Assembly (NCBI RefSeq): GCF_003716585.1
Contig: NZ_PTJO01000005.1
Span: 310,001-374,000 of the forward strand
DNA: 64,000 bases
Origin: Corynebacterium alimapuense
GTDB lineage: Bacteria > Actinomycetota > Actinomycetes > Mycobacteriales > Mycobacteriaceae
Direction of reading: 5' to 3'
The position numbers were made by a program, and so were the translations under genes. Positions 44,419 through 53,037 of this stretch are shown here, piece after piece. The notes under the pieces are model-generated. The model did not search any database and had not been told where the DNA came from. It saw only the letters and a list, made by a program, of their open reading frames with translations. Numbering within the stretch: the first letter of the stretch is position 1; each line of letters begins with the position of its first letter.

Positions 44419-45885
44419 CTAGCGCAAAGCGGTAGCATCCTGGCGGCGCGGGTAGATCTGCGGACGAGCGCCTGCGACCTCTTCGATAATGCGCACAACC
44501 TGGTTGGAGTAGCCGAATTCATTGTCGTACCAGACATAGACCACCAGGTGCTTGCCGGAGACGATGGTGGCTAGCCCGTCGACGACACCGGCGTGGGTGG
44601 AGCCGATGAAGTCGGTAGAGACAATCTCCGGGGAATGGATGTAGCTGATCTGCTGGCGCAGATCAGAGTGCAAAGAGACCTTGCGCAGGAAGTCATTGAC
44701 CTCGTCGCGGTCAACCTCATTTTCTAGGGTGAGGTTGAGCACCGCCATCGATACATCCGGAGTAGGCACGCGGATGGCGTTGCCGGTGAGCTTGCCTTCA
44801 AACTCGGGCAGCGCCTTGGAGACTGCCTTTGCGGCACCTGTCTCAGTAAGAACCATGTTCAGACCGGCAGCGCGGCCACGGCGGGAACCGCTGTGGAAGT
44901 TATCGATGAGGTTTTGGTCATTGGTGAAAGAGTGAACCGTCTCGACATGTCCGTGCTCGACGCCATAAGCATCGTTGAGCACCTTGAGTACCGGGGTAAT
45001 ACCGTTGGTAGTACAGGATGCTGCAGTGATGATCTGCTCATCATCGGTGATCTTGTCGTGGTTGATGCCATAGACCACGTTGAGCAGGTCGCCCTTGCCC
45101 GGTGCCGTGAGCACCACGCGATCTACGCCCTTGGACTCTAGGTGCTGGGATAGACCCGCGCGATCGCGCCAGCGGCCAGTGTTATCCACCACGATGGCAT
45201 CGTGGATACCAAACGCGGTGTAGTCGACCTCGGCTGGGGAGTTGGAGTAAATCACCTGGATCTTGGTGCCATTGGCCCAGATGATGTCGTTTTCTTTATC
45301 CACGGTGATGGTGCCGTCGAAGGCGCCATGGACGGAGTCACGGCGAAGCAAAGATGCACGCTTAACTAGATCGTCATCACTATTCTTGCGAACCACTACG
45401 GCACGCAGGCGGACACCGCCATAGGTGGCTTCACGCGAGATGAGGATGCGCGCCAGCAAGCGGCCAATTCGGCCGAAACCGTAGAGCACGACATCGGTGG
45501 GATCAACCTTTTTATGAGTGCCGACGATCTCGGCGAGTTCAGCTTCCAAGTAGGCACTGAGATCATCGCTGTCACTGTCAGCGAAACCGATGGCTAGGCT
45601 TCCGATATCGATGGAAGCAGTGCCCAGGTTCATCTCCAGCAACTCCCGCAGAACTGGAAGAGTCTGGGTCAAAGGCAACTCGCGCTCAGTGACTCGGCGA
45701 GCGTAGCGGTGCGACTTGATGATGTCGATGTCAGTGGCGCCGACGAGCAGACGCCCGAAAACCGAGACGACGACGTCATTATTGCGATGAAGGCGGCCAA
45801 TAAGCGGCAACATCTCCTGCGCCAAGGCGATCTTGTCGTTCCACTCATTTGGGTTGTTCTGCTCAGTCTGCGCGTGCGCGATCAC
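44419..45885 (-). CDS. gapB: Glyceraldehyde-3-phosphate dehydrogenase, GapB-like long form
   Basis: 488 residues from GTG 45885, chosen for AGAAAGG 6 bases upstream. The frame is open to 46116, but the first ATG (45927) has no ribosome binding site. A 130-residue N-terminal extension (WNDKIALAQEMLPLIGRLHR, then a helical region) precedes the Rossmann motif VLYGFGRIGRLLARIL. The catalytic Cys is in ITAASCTTNGITPVLK and the C-terminus has WYDNEFGYSNQVV. The long form matches the second, gluconeogenic GapB (NADP-using) of C. glutamicum as I recall it. Confidence 0.88.
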   Translation of the reverse strand: MIAHAQTEQNNPNEWNDKIALAQEMLPLIGRLHRNNDVVVSVFGRLLVGATDIDIIKSHRYARRVTERELPLTQTLPVLRELLEMNLGTASIDIGSLAIGFADSDSDDLSAYLEAELAEIVGTHKKVDPTDVVLYGFGRIGRLLARILISREATYGGVRLRAVVVRKNSDDDLVKRASLLRRDSVHGAFDGTITVDKENDIIWANGTKIQVIYSNSPAEVDYTAFGIHDAIVVDNTGRWRDRAGLSQHLESKGVDRVVLTAPGKGDLLNVVYGINHDKITDDEQIITAASCTTNGITPVLKVLNDAYGVEHGHVETVHSFTNDQNLIDNFHSGSRRGRAAGLNMVLTETGAAKAVSKALPEFEGKLTGNAIRVPTPDVSMAVLNLTLENEVDRDEVNDFLRKVSLHSDLRQQISYIHSPEIVSTDFIGSTHAGVVDGLATIVSGKHLVVYVWYDNEFGYSNQVVRIIEEVAGARPQIYPRRQDATALR

Positions 45886-45937
45886 TGCGTACCTTTCTAT
45901 GGCGGGGTGGGTGTACCTCCCCTCCATTCTAGAGTAC

Positions 45938-46909
45938 TTATCCCCTGGTGAGGGCCATTTGGTGCAGAATATCCGCAACGGATCCGGAAGTGAGCTTATC
46001 GACGTCCGTCCCCACCAAGCAGTAGGCAATCCCGGCGGGATCAGCCTGCCGCAAAGGTGCCAACATTGGTGCCAGATGAGGGTAAATAGCAGGCATATCC
46101 GGATGCTCTCGGACAAATTCGGTCACCAAGCCACGAGCCACCCTGCCAGAAAAGGCTCGACTAGCCACAGACTCGCCACCCTCAGCCAACAGAGTTCGGT
46201 TGAACTGGGAGGTGCCGGCCTCATCTGCCAACAAAAACGCCGAGCCACAAGAGACTGCCACTACCCCAGGCAGTGCCAAGGTGGACTCCACATCCGACCG
46301 TTCGCGAGTTCCACCAGCAGCCACTAGCGGCAGGTGGATACCGGCGGTGACGATGGCGTCGATAAGCTCGGGCAGTGAGCGAGAATCAGGGTCTTGGTCT
46401 ACCTCCCACGTGGAACGATGCCCACCGGCTTCCGGTCCCTGCACCACGAGGGCATCCGCGCCAAGATCTGCAGCGGCCAGCGCATCAGCTGGGCAGGTGA
46501 CCGTGATCCACGCATCAATGCCACGATCATGCAAGGCTGCAATTTCGTCTTTCGTGAAAGGCCCAAACGTCGCGGAGACTACCGCTGGCGGATGCTCAGC
46601 AGCCAAGAGTGCGTTGAACTTCGCATCGAAATCACAGCTGTAGTCAACCTCTGGGAGCTGTGCCCCGGGCGCTATCTCCTCAGCCACTTGGCGTAGCTCG
46701 GTTAGCGAAGACAAGGGCTGCTGCTTGGTAAATAGGTTAACTCCATAGCGGCAATCTCCAACCTCGCTGAGCCACCCCTCCAGCACATTGGCCGGGCCTT
46801 GGCCTGGGGCTAAAAATCCGAGTGAGCCAGCGTTTGCCGCGGCAACTACTAACTCTGGCGTGGAGGGACCTCCAGCCATTGGGGCAACAATGATTGTGGG
46901 GATATCCAT
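45938..46909 (-). CDS. Nitronate monooxygenase family protein
   Basis: 323 residues from ATG 46909 with AGGA upstream; TTG 46915 is also in frame. FMN-dependent TIM barrel: PTIIVAPMAGGPSTPELVVAA, NAGSLGFLAPG, DALVVQGPEAGGHRST and HLPLVAAGG followed by GSAFLLADEAGTS. Oxidises propionate 3-nitronate or related alkyl nitronates. Divergent from the second pth gene, with 30 bases between start codons. Confidence 0.9.
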   Translation of the reverse strand: MDIPTIIVAPMAGGPSTPELVVAAANAGSLGFLAPGQGPANVLEGWLSEVGDCRYGVNLFTKQQPLSSLTELRQVAEEIAPGAQLPEVDYSCDFDAKFNALLAAEHPPAVVSATFGPFTKDEIAALHDRGIDAWITVTCPADALAAADLGADALVVQGPEAGGHRSTWEVDQDPDSRSLPELIDAIVTAGIHLPLVAAGGTRERSDVESTLALPGVVAVSCGSAFLLADEAGTSQFNRTLLAEGGESVASRAFSGRVARGLVTEFVREHPDMPAIYPHLAPMLAPLRQADPAGIAYCLVGTDVDKLTSGSVADILHQMALTRG

Positions 46910-46939
46910 GTCCAAATCCTATGTGAGAGACTGTTAATT

Positions 46940-47569
46940 GTGTTTAATATTCGCGCGTTGTTTCGCCGCCGCACTATCGATACTCCCGACCCCCAAGCCG
47001 ATTGGATCGTGCTTGGGCTAGGAAATCCAGGACCTAAATACGCCAACACCAGACACAATGTTGGCTACTTGGCAGCAGATCAGCTGCTGGCGGACAGTAG
47101 TGCGCAGTTTGAACCGCTAGATTCTGTGCCAGCACTAGGCGCAACGATGACTATGGGCGATCAGCAAGTACTGGTATTGCGTTCCACGACTTTTATGAAC
47201 CTCTCCGGACAAGCCCTGGCCCCGCTGGCGCTGCGCATGGGCATTCCTGCGGAGCGGATCATTGTCATCCATGATGAATTGGACCTGCCAGCAGGCAAGA
47301 TCCGGCTTAAAAAAGGCGGGAACGAAAATGGCCACAATGGCCTCAAATCCTGCTCAGAGCTATTGGATACTAGGGACTACCTCCGAGTACGCATCGGCAT
47401 TTCTCGCCCCCCAGCGGGCATGCCAGTTCCTGACTATGTTCTGGGAGCAATCGATGAAGATACCGAAGCCAACGAGCTAGCTAAGACGCTGGAGACTGCC
47501 GCGGAGACAGTTCGCTTGGTAGTCACCGAGGGTCTGCCTAAAGCGCAGAATCTTATTCATTCCCGCTAG
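46940..47569 (+). CDS. pth2: Peptidyl-tRNA hydrolase (paralogue 2)
   Basis: 209 residues, GTG start. A 20-residue basic N-terminal extension (RALFRRRTIDTPDPQ) precedes the Pth core: VLGLGNPGPKYANTRHNVGY, STTFMNLSGQAL, IIVIHDELDLPAGKIRLKKG and NENGHNGLKS. All catalytic residues are kept. Two pth genes within 5 kb are unusual outside corynebacteria; C. glutamicum also has two. Confidence 0.93.
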   Translation: MFNIRALFRRRTIDTPDPQADWIVLGLGNPGPKYANTRHNVGYLAADQLLADSSAQFEPLDSVPALGATMTMGDQQVLVLRSTTFMNLSGQALAPLALRMGIPAERIIVIHDELDLPAGKIRLKKGGNENGHNGLKSCSELLDTRDYLRVRIGISRPPAGMPVPDYVLGAIDEDTEANELAKTLETAAETVRLVVTEGLPKAQNLIHSR

Positions 47570-47661
47570 GTGGATTCTGCAACTGGGGTGTTAGTTTTTC
47601 CCCAGGAGTTGGGAGAATCAATGTCTGCCGCTCACCGCTAAGGACGCCTACACTCGTCGTG

Positions 47662-48489
47662 ATGAGCATCATTATTACTGGAGCCTCCGATGGGATCGGC
47701 GCGGCCGCCGCCCGTCAGATTCACCGAGAACTACCCGACACTCACCTGGTCCTGGTGGGGCGCAACCCCCAGAAAACTCGTGCGGTAGCCGACGAAATCG
47801 GCGCCGACCACCATGTCGCCGATTTTGCTCACCTCGACGAGGTCCGCGATCTTGCTGCTGAGCTGTCCACACTCGAGCACATCGACACCTTGGCTAACAA
47901 CGCCGGAGGGCTGTTCTCCGGACCCACTCAGACTGTGGACGGCTTCGAGTTGACCTGGCAGGTCAACTACCTAGCTCCCTATCTACTGACTAATCTGCTG
48001 ATGGATCAGTTGCTCTCCGCGCAAGCATCGGTGGTCTCTACCTCATCGGCGGCATCGGTATTAATGTCGCGCTTTGATGCTGATGACCTCGACAGCTCCA
48101 ATAATTACAATGCAACTCGCGCCTATGGCAATGCCAAACTCGGCAATGTCTTGTTTACGAAAGCTCTACATGAGCGCTTCCATTCCGCAGGGCTCAATGC
48201 TGTTGCCTTCCACCCTGGTGTCATTGCCACCAACTTCGCCGCGGAGACTTCCAGCCCCATGCGTTTCGGCTACCGCACTGGGCTATCGAAAATGCTCACC
48301 CCGGCAACCGCAGGTGGAGAAAATCTGGCCTACTTCACTACTGGAGTACCAGGCATTCACTGGGAATCTGGCCGCTATTACAACGACAAACGTCGTCCAG
48401 GATTCCAACGTCGATCTGCCCAAAAGCCAGCTTTGGTTGATCGTGTCTTCGATGAGACCGCGAATGCTCTTGGTGTGTCATGGTCGTGA
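47662..48489 (+). CDS. Short-chain dehydrogenase/reductase
   Basis: About 275 residues. N-terminal ITGASDGIGAAAARQIHRE is the nucleotide-binding glycine motif, ANNAGGLFSGP the NNAG motif, and RAYGNAKLGNVLF the catalytic Tyr-x-x-x-Lys. The start is GTG 47659 or ATG 47662; no strong ribosome binding site. Substrate unknown; resembles retinol-dehydrogenase-like SDRs. Between pth2 and prfC on the same strand. Confidence 0.9.
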   Translation: MSIIITGASDGIGAAAARQIHRELPDTHLVLVGRNPQKTRAVADEIGADHHVADFAHLDEVRDLAAELSTLEHIDTLANNAGGLFSGPTQTVDGFELTWQVNYLAPYLLTNLLMDQLLSAQASVVSTSSAASVLMSRFDADDLDSSNNYNATRAYGNAKLGNVLFTKALHERFHSAGLNAVAFHPGVIATNFAAETSSPMRFGYRTGLSKMLTPATAGGENLAYFTTGVPGIHWESGRYYNDKRRPGFQRRSAQKPALVDRVFDETANALGVSWS

Positions 48490-48551
48490 TTGGGGGATAC
48501 TGACGCAACCGGTTCGGGCTCCTGTCCTCACAGCGACTACGCTGGCTAAAC

Positions 48552-50183
48552 ATGAGCACCACCGCTGAGGCCTCACGTCGCCGCACATTCGCCGTCATTG
48601 CCCACCCCGACGCAGGTAAATCCACCCTGACTGAGGCTTTGGCGCTGCACGCGCACGTGATCAACGAAGCCGGCGCCGTCCACGGAAAAGGCGGCCGTAA
48701 AGCAACCGTCTCGGACTGGATGGAGATGGAAAAGGATCGCGGTATCTCCGTGGCCTCCTCCGCCCTGCAATTCGAATACGCGCCCGAAGGCCACAAGGGT
48801 CGTCCCTACATGATCAACCTCGTCGACACCCCAGGTCACGCGGATTTCTCCGAGGACACCTACCGCGTCCTCACTGCCGTCGATGCCGCAGTCATGCTCA
48901 TTGATGCTGCTAAGGGCTTGGAGCCACAAACTCTCAAGCTCTTTCGAGTATGCAAAGCTCGCGGCCTGCCGATCATTACCGTGGTCAACAAGTGGGACCG
49001 GCCAGGCCGGGAACCGCTAGAGCTCGTCGATGAGATCGTCTCCGAGATCGGATTGCAGCCCACCCCCATGTTCTGGCCAGTAGGTATCGCCGGAGACTTC
49101 CGCGGTCTGGCCCGAGTAAGCGATGAGGGCGAAGCAGAAGAGTACATCCACTTCACTCGCACCGCCGGTGGTTCCACCATCGCACCAGAAGAGATCTACT
49201 CCTCTGAGCAGGCGGCGGAAAAAGAAGAACTTGACTGGGAACGCGCTGTCGAAGAGGCCGAACTACTGGCCGCCGATGGAGCTATGCATGATCAAGAGAT
49301 GTTCGAGCAGTGTGTCACTTCTCCGTTGATCTTTGCCTCCGCCATGCTCAACTTCGGTGTCCACCAAATTTTAGATACCCTGTGCGAGATCGCTCCCTCG
49401 CCCTCTCCTCGTGAGAGCGACCCGAAGGTCGTCGAGGCATCGAGCACTGCCATCGACGTGGTTCGTAATGTCAACGATGATTTCTCCGGTGTGGTGTTTA
49501 AGGTACAAGCGGGCATGGATCGCAAACACCGAGATTCACTAGCCTTCATGCGGGTGGCTTCCGGGGAATTCGACCGCGGAATGCAGATTACCCATGCCCA
49601 GTCTGGGCGTAGTTTCTCTAGTAAATATGCGCTAACGGTGTTTGGTCGTACCCGTGAAACGGTCGAGACCGCTTTCCCCGGAGATATCGTCGGCTTGGTC
49701 AACGCTGGCTCCCTAGCCCCAGGCGATACTCTCTACGCTGGCCGCAAATGTCAGTACCCACCGATGCCGCAATTCGCGCCGGAGAACTTCCGTACGCTGC
49801 GGGCCAAGTCGCTGGGCAAGTACAAGCAGTTTCGTAAGGCACTCGAACAGCTCGATTCCGAGGGGGTTGTTCAGATCCTGCGCAACGATGCCCGCGGCGA
49901 TGCCAACCCAGTCATGGCTGCCGTTGGCCCCATGCAGTTCGAGGTGATGCAGGCTCGGATGGACAACGAATACAACGTCGAGACCGTCACCGAGTCGATC
50001 CCCTACTCGGTTGCCCGACGCACTGATGCAGAATCCGCCCCGGGGCTCAGCCGCCAGCGCGGAGTGGAGATCTTCACCCGAACTGACGGCGAGCTCATCG
50101 CGCTCTTTGGCGATAAGTGGAAGCTTGCCTTCATTGAAAAGGAACATCCCGAGCTGACGATGGATCCGATGGTCGCAGACTAA
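48552..50183 (+). CDS. prfC: Peptide chain release factor 3
   Basis: 543 residues. GTPase motifs: VIAHPDAGKSTLTEALALHA, DRGISVASSALQF, NLVDTPGHADFSEDTYR and ITVVNKWDRPGRE. The C-terminal region has MQFEVMQARMDNEYNVE and SVARRTD, the RF3 signature that separates it from EF-G. It recycles RF1 and RF2. The stop overlaps the next gene's ATG by 1 base (TAATGG). Confidence 0.96.
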   Translation: MSTTAEASRRRTFAVIAHPDAGKSTLTEALALHAHVINEAGAVHGKGGRKATVSDWMEMEKDRGISVASSALQFEYAPEGHKGRPYMINLVDTPGHADFSEDTYRVLTAVDAAVMLIDAAKGLEPQTLKLFRVCKARGLPIITVVNKWDRPGREPLELVDEIVSEIGLQPTPMFWPVGIAGDFRGLARVSDEGEAEEYIHFTRTAGGSTIAPEEIYSSEQAAEKEELDWERAVEEAELLAADGAMHDQEMFEQCVTSPLIFASAMLNFGVHQILDTLCEIAPSPSPRESDPKVVEASSTAIDVVRNVNDDFSGVVFKVQAGMDRKHRDSLAFMRVASGEFDRGMQITHAQSGRSFSSKYALTVFGRTRETVETAFPGDIVGLVNAGSLAPGDTLYAGRKCQYPPMPQFAPENFRTLRAKSLGKYKQFRKALEQLDSEGVVQILRNDARGDANPVMAAVGPMQFEVMQARMDNEYNVETVTESIPYSVARRTDAESAPGLSRQRGVEIFTRTDGELIALFGDKWKLAFIEKEHPELTMDPMVAD

Positions 50184-50548
50184 TGGGCATTTTTGGTTTT
50201 GGTCGCCGCGAATTAGTCTCTGTCCCGAGCAATATTGCCCAGATATCCGTCTCCGCATTGACAGTAAGCACCGCAGAGAGCCTGGTTATCATTAGTGTCA
50301 ACGCGGAGACGGCAGCAGTGTTGGTCAAAGCCGCAAGATCACGTCGCCCGCACCTTCTTGTCGGCGATCATTCCAGCGTCAATTTGATCCCGGTCAAAGA
50401 TGCCCGGCTTTCTCCCGCCTATGACCCGGATGTCGGTTGGATTATCCCGATGCTGCCGGGAGTATCCGATTCTATAGTCGATCTGGTCTCAGATGGACCT
50501 GGCGTCTACGAGATCGAGGGCTTAAATCTCGCAGTAGTGGTGGACTAA
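50183..50548 (+). CDS. Hypothetical protein translationally coupled to prfC
   Basis: 121 residues. Starts MGIFGFGRRE and continues with beta-rich sequence (VSVPSNIAQISVSALTVSTA; AAVLVKAARSRRPHLLVGD; GWIIPMLPGVSDSIVDLV). No membrane segment or signal peptide. I do not recognise the family. The 1-base overlap with prfC suggests coupled expression. It ends before a strong terminator. Confidence 0.6.
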   Translation: MGIFGFGRRELVSVPSNIAQISVSALTVSTAESLVIISVNAETAAVLVKAARSRRPHLLVGDHSSVNLIPVKDARLSPAYDPDVGWIIPMLPGVSDSIVDLVSDGPGVYEIEGLNLAVVVD

Positions 50549-50560
50549 AGCTAGTCCTAG

Positions 50561-50613
50561 AAAAAGCTCATCTCCAGGCCGCTTACGCACCAAGACCTGG
50601 AGAGGAGCTTTTT
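50561..50613. terminator. Bidirectional terminator after prfC operon
   Basis: AAAAAGCT (50561-50568) and AGCTTTTT (50606-50613) enclose a CTCCAGG/CCTGGAG stem. Also suits the convergent rraA-like gene. Confidence 0.85.
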
Positions 50614-50665
50614 GCGTGTGCATTCCAGGAGTATTAACCACTCCTGAACCACACGAGATTGGATA

Positions 50666-51163
50666 TTAGGCAGGAGCGTCCACCGGAGATTCCGTCACGA
50701 CAATGCCATCGGAATCGGCATAGAGAATCTGACCGGGGACGAATTCCACTCCGCCAAAGGAAACGGTGACATCCTTGTCCCCTACGCCGTCTTTGGCGGA
50801 CTTACGCGGGTTAGTACCAAGCGCCTTGGCCCCGAATGTCATGGTGCCCACTACAGCAGAATCCCGGATAGCGCCGAGAATGACTACTCCGGCCCAGCCG
50901 TTTTCTACCCCGGCAGCGGCGATGAGATCGCCCATCAAAGCGGTGTGGACGGAGCTGTCACCATCTACGACCAGCACTCCCCCTTCGTTGGGCGTGTTGA
51001 GCGTCTTTTTCACCAAACCGTTGTCTTGGAAGCACTTGATGGTGGTGATCGGTCCGCAGAATTCGGTGACCCCACCGTAGTTGGTGAACTGGGTATCGCA
51101 GGAACGAACGTTCTCGCCGATGATGTCAACCAAATCGGCAGTGGCGATAAATGTGATGGACAT
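50666..51163 (-). CDS. rraA: RraA-like protein (RNase E inhibitor family / aldolase)
   Basis: 165 residues, the RraA length. Contains [38 protein letters not shown] and the conserved [17 protein letters not shown], with the putative active-site Arg/Asp of the 4-hydroxy-4-methyl-2-oxoglutarate aldolase branch. Members either bind RNase E or act as aldolases; the sequence does not decide. Downstream of the aceA terminator on the same strand. Confidence 0.85.
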   Translation of the reverse strand: MSITFIATADLVDIIGENVRSCDTQFTNYGGVTEFCGPITTIKCFQDNGLVKKTLNTPNEGGVLVVDGDSSVHTALMGDLIAAAGVENGWAGVVILGAIRDSAVVGTMTFGAKALGTNPRKSAKDGVGDKDVTVSFGGVEFVPGQILYADSDGIVVTESPVDAPA

Positions 51164-51208
51164 AGGAGAGCTTCTTTCTGTAGGTGGCCTGAGTCAGGAA
51201 AACAGAAA

Positions 51209-51245
51209 ATGGCATGAACCGTGAGCTATCACGATTCATGCCATT
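51209..51245 (-). terminator. aceA terminator
   Basis: AATGGCATGAA (51209-51219) pairs with TTCATGCCATT (51235-51245), with an inner CGTGA/TCACG helix. Located just after the aceA stop, before the rraA-like gene. Confidence 0.8.
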
Positions 51246-51276
51246 ATCAACTAGATGGTCTATCTGTGGCTAGTCC

Positions 51277-52572
51277 TTAGTGGAACTGGCCTTCCTCGGT
51301 GGAGCCCTTGAGGGAGGTGGTGGAGGACTGGGGATCAACGGTGGTGGCGACGGTGTCGAAGTAGCCGGCGCCAACCTCACGCTGGTGCTTGACGGCGGTG
51401 AAGCCGCGCTCTTCGGCTGCCTTGAACTCACGGTTCTGCAGGTCAACGAAGGCGGGCATGCCCTCGCGGGCGTAGCCGTAGGCCAGGTCGAACATGCCGT
51501 AGTTCAGTGCGTGGAAGCCGGCGAGGGTGATGAACTGGAAGGTGAAGCCCATTGCGCCCAGTTCCTTCTGGAACTTAGCGATCTCGTCTGCATCAAGGTG
51601 TGCGGACCAGTTGAAGGACGGGGAGCAGTTGTAGGACAGCAGCTGGTCCGGGAACTCAGCGTGGACGCCGTCGGCGAACTTCTTGGCCAGCTCGAGGTCC
51701 GGGGTACCGGTCTCCATCCAGATCATGTCTGCGTAAGGAGCGTAGGACTTGGCGCGAGAGATGCAAGACTCCAGGCCGTTCTTGATCTTGTAGAAGCCCT
51801 CAGCGGTGCGCTCACCGGTGATGAAGGGCTTATCGCGATCATCAACGTCGGAGGTGATCAGGGTGGCGGCCTCAGCATCGGTACGAGCGATGACGACGGT
51901 CGGGGTGTCGGCGACGTCAGCAGCCAGACGAGCAGAGGTCAGGGTGCGGATGTGCTGCTGGGTCGGGATGAGGACCTTGCCGCCGAGGTGTCCACACTTC
52001 TTCTCAGAAGCGAGCTGATCTTCCCAGTGGGTACCGGCAGCGCCGGCAGTGATCATGGACTTCTGCAGCTCGTAGACGTTCAGCGCGCCGCCGAAGCCAG
52101 CCTCGCCGTCAGCAACGATCGGAACAAGCCAGTTGTCGACGGAGTCGTCGCCCTCGACGCGGGAGATCTCGTCGGCGCGCAGCAGCGCGTTGTTGATACG
52201 ACGAACCACGTTGGGGACAGAGTTTGCCGGGTACAGCGACTGGTCCGGGTAGGTCTGACCTGCGAGGTTAGCGTCGCCGGCCACCTGCCAACCGGAGAGG
52301 TAAACAGCCTTCAGGCCAGCGCGGACCTGCTGAACTGCCATGTTGCCGGTGAGGGCACCAAGGGAGTTGATGTAGGAACCGTCACGCTTGGAGACGTTTT
52401 CCCAGAGGATCTCAGCACCGCGGCGGGCGAGGGTGTTCTCCTCGATGACGTTGCCCTGAAGCTGGGCAACCTGCTCAGCGGTGTAATCGCGGGTGATGCC
52501 TTCCCAGCGGGGGTTTTCGTCCCAGTCCTTCTGGATTTCAGCTGCGGTACGTGCCTGGCCGGTAGTGGTCAT
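51277..52572 (-). CDS. aceA: Isocitrate lyase
   Basis: 431 residues. Catalytic loop [10 protein letters not shown] with the active-site Cys, substrate segments [13 protein letters not shown] and [12 protein letters not shown], and [16 protein letters not shown]. It splits isocitrate into glyoxylate and succinate, first step of the glyoxylate shunt. Highly biased codon use, which also creates a spurious full-length antisense frame. Divergent from aceB across a 465-bp regulatory region, the C. glutamicum arrangement. Confidence 0.97.
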   Translation of the reverse strand: MTTTGQARTAAEIQKDWDENPRWEGITRDYTAEQVAQLQGNVIEENTLARRGAEILWENVSKRDGSYINSLGALTGNMAVQQVRAGLKAVYLSGWQVAGDANLAGQTYPDQSLYPANSVPNVVRRINNALLRADEISRVEGDDSVDNWLVPIVADGEAGFGGALNVYELQKSMITAGAAGTHWEDQLASEKKCGHLGGKVLIPTQQHIRTLTSARLAADVADTPTVVIARTDAEAATLITSDVDDRDKPFITGERTAEGFYKIKNGLESCISRAKSYAPYADMIWMETGTPDLELAKKFADGVHAEFPDQLLSYNCSPSFNWSAHLDADEIAKFQKELGAMGFTFQFITLAGFHALNYGMFDLAYGYAREGMPAFVDLQNREFKAAEERGFTAVKHQREVGAGYFDTVATTVDPQSSTTSLKGSTEEGQFH

Positions 52573-52706
52573 TGAGGGGACTCACTTTCCTGTCTTCGTG
52601 CTCCGGTCGCATAAGGCTTCCGGGCGGGGGTATGGAGGAGGATCCACCGCGGGCTTCTAAAGTCCAAGTTATTCGGTGGCGTGTCTCACAGAATGGTCGA
52701 TAAAGT

Positions 52707-52712
52707 GCCCCA
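52707..52712 (-). promoter_or_regulatory. Candidate RamA site
   Basis: Minus strand TGGGGC fits the reported RamA pattern (T, G4-6, C/T). Short and degenerate, so weak on its own. Confidence 0.35.
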
Positions 52713-52743
52713 CGTCAACGACTTTGGCGGTTCAAGTTGTGTG

Positions 52744-52759
52744 CGGGGGTAGCGGGGGT
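52744..52759 (+). promoter_or_regulatory. Tandem candidate RamA sites
   Basis: CGGGGGT occurs at 52744-52750 and 52753-52759, fitting the G4-6-T RamA pattern and its usual tandem layout, 5 bases from the RamB-like box. Confidence 0.5.
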
Positions 52760-52764
52760 TTTTG

Positions 52765-52777
52765 CTAACTTTGCAAA
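52765..52777 (+). promoter_or_regulatory. RamB box
   Basis: CTAACTTTGCAAA contains AACTTTGCAAA exactly, the core of the C. glutamicum RamB consensus (AA/GAACTTTGCAAA). RamB represses glyoxylate and acetate genes. Confidence 0.8.
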
Positions 52778-52952
52778 ACTCACAACTCTGGCCCGTAGAC
52801 ATTCCGTTTTCCAGCAACCGGCCCAGCCTGCACAAACGAATGGAAATCAAAACCGCAGGTATCGTCGGTATCGATTCAGGAGTCTCCAGAATGTAGGGGT
52901 GAGACCGGCCAGACAACAGGGGTAATATGTGGCTAAATCCGCAAAATCATTT

Positions 52953-52959
52953 ACCCCGT
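52953..52959 (+). promoter_or_regulatory. Candidate RamA site near aceB
   Basis: ACCCCGT fits the A-C4-5-G/T form of the RamA motif and overlaps the GlxR-like dyad. Confidence 0.45.
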
Positions 52960-52971
52960 GACTGAAATCAC
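52958..52971 (+). promoter_or_regulatory. GlxR (CRP-type) dyad near aceB
   Basis: GTGA-N6-TCAC (52958-52961 and 52968-52971) matches the core of the GlxR consensus TGTGA-N6-TCACA. It lies about 70-80 bases before the aceB ATG. Confidence 0.6.
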
Positions 52972-53037
52972 TTAGTCTGGGTCTATCGCAAAGACGCGAC
53001 TGACCATGCATATTCCGTACTTTTCAAGGAGCTTCAG

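Larger units (their letters stand above)
52573..53037. promoter_or_regulatory. aceA-aceB divergent regulatory region
   Basis: 465 bp without an ORF. It carries an exact match to the core of the C. glutamicum RamB motif, several RamA-type G/C runs, and a GlxR-type dyad near aceB, each listed separately. The two genes would be induced on acetate and similar substrates and repressed on glucose (knowledge of C. glutamicum applied here). Confidence 0.8.

Noticed and set aside
47583..47605. CTGGGG/CCCCAG hairpin after pth2
   Set aside because: Stem is short and the T-run lies in the loop rather than after the stem.
51280..52575. 431-residue open frame on the plus strand, full length antisense to aceA
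   Set aside because: Codon bias of a highly expressed gene leaves the opposite frame open. The minus-strand protein is a clear isocitrate lyase; the plus-strand product is Gly/Val/Leu-rich with no recognisable domain.
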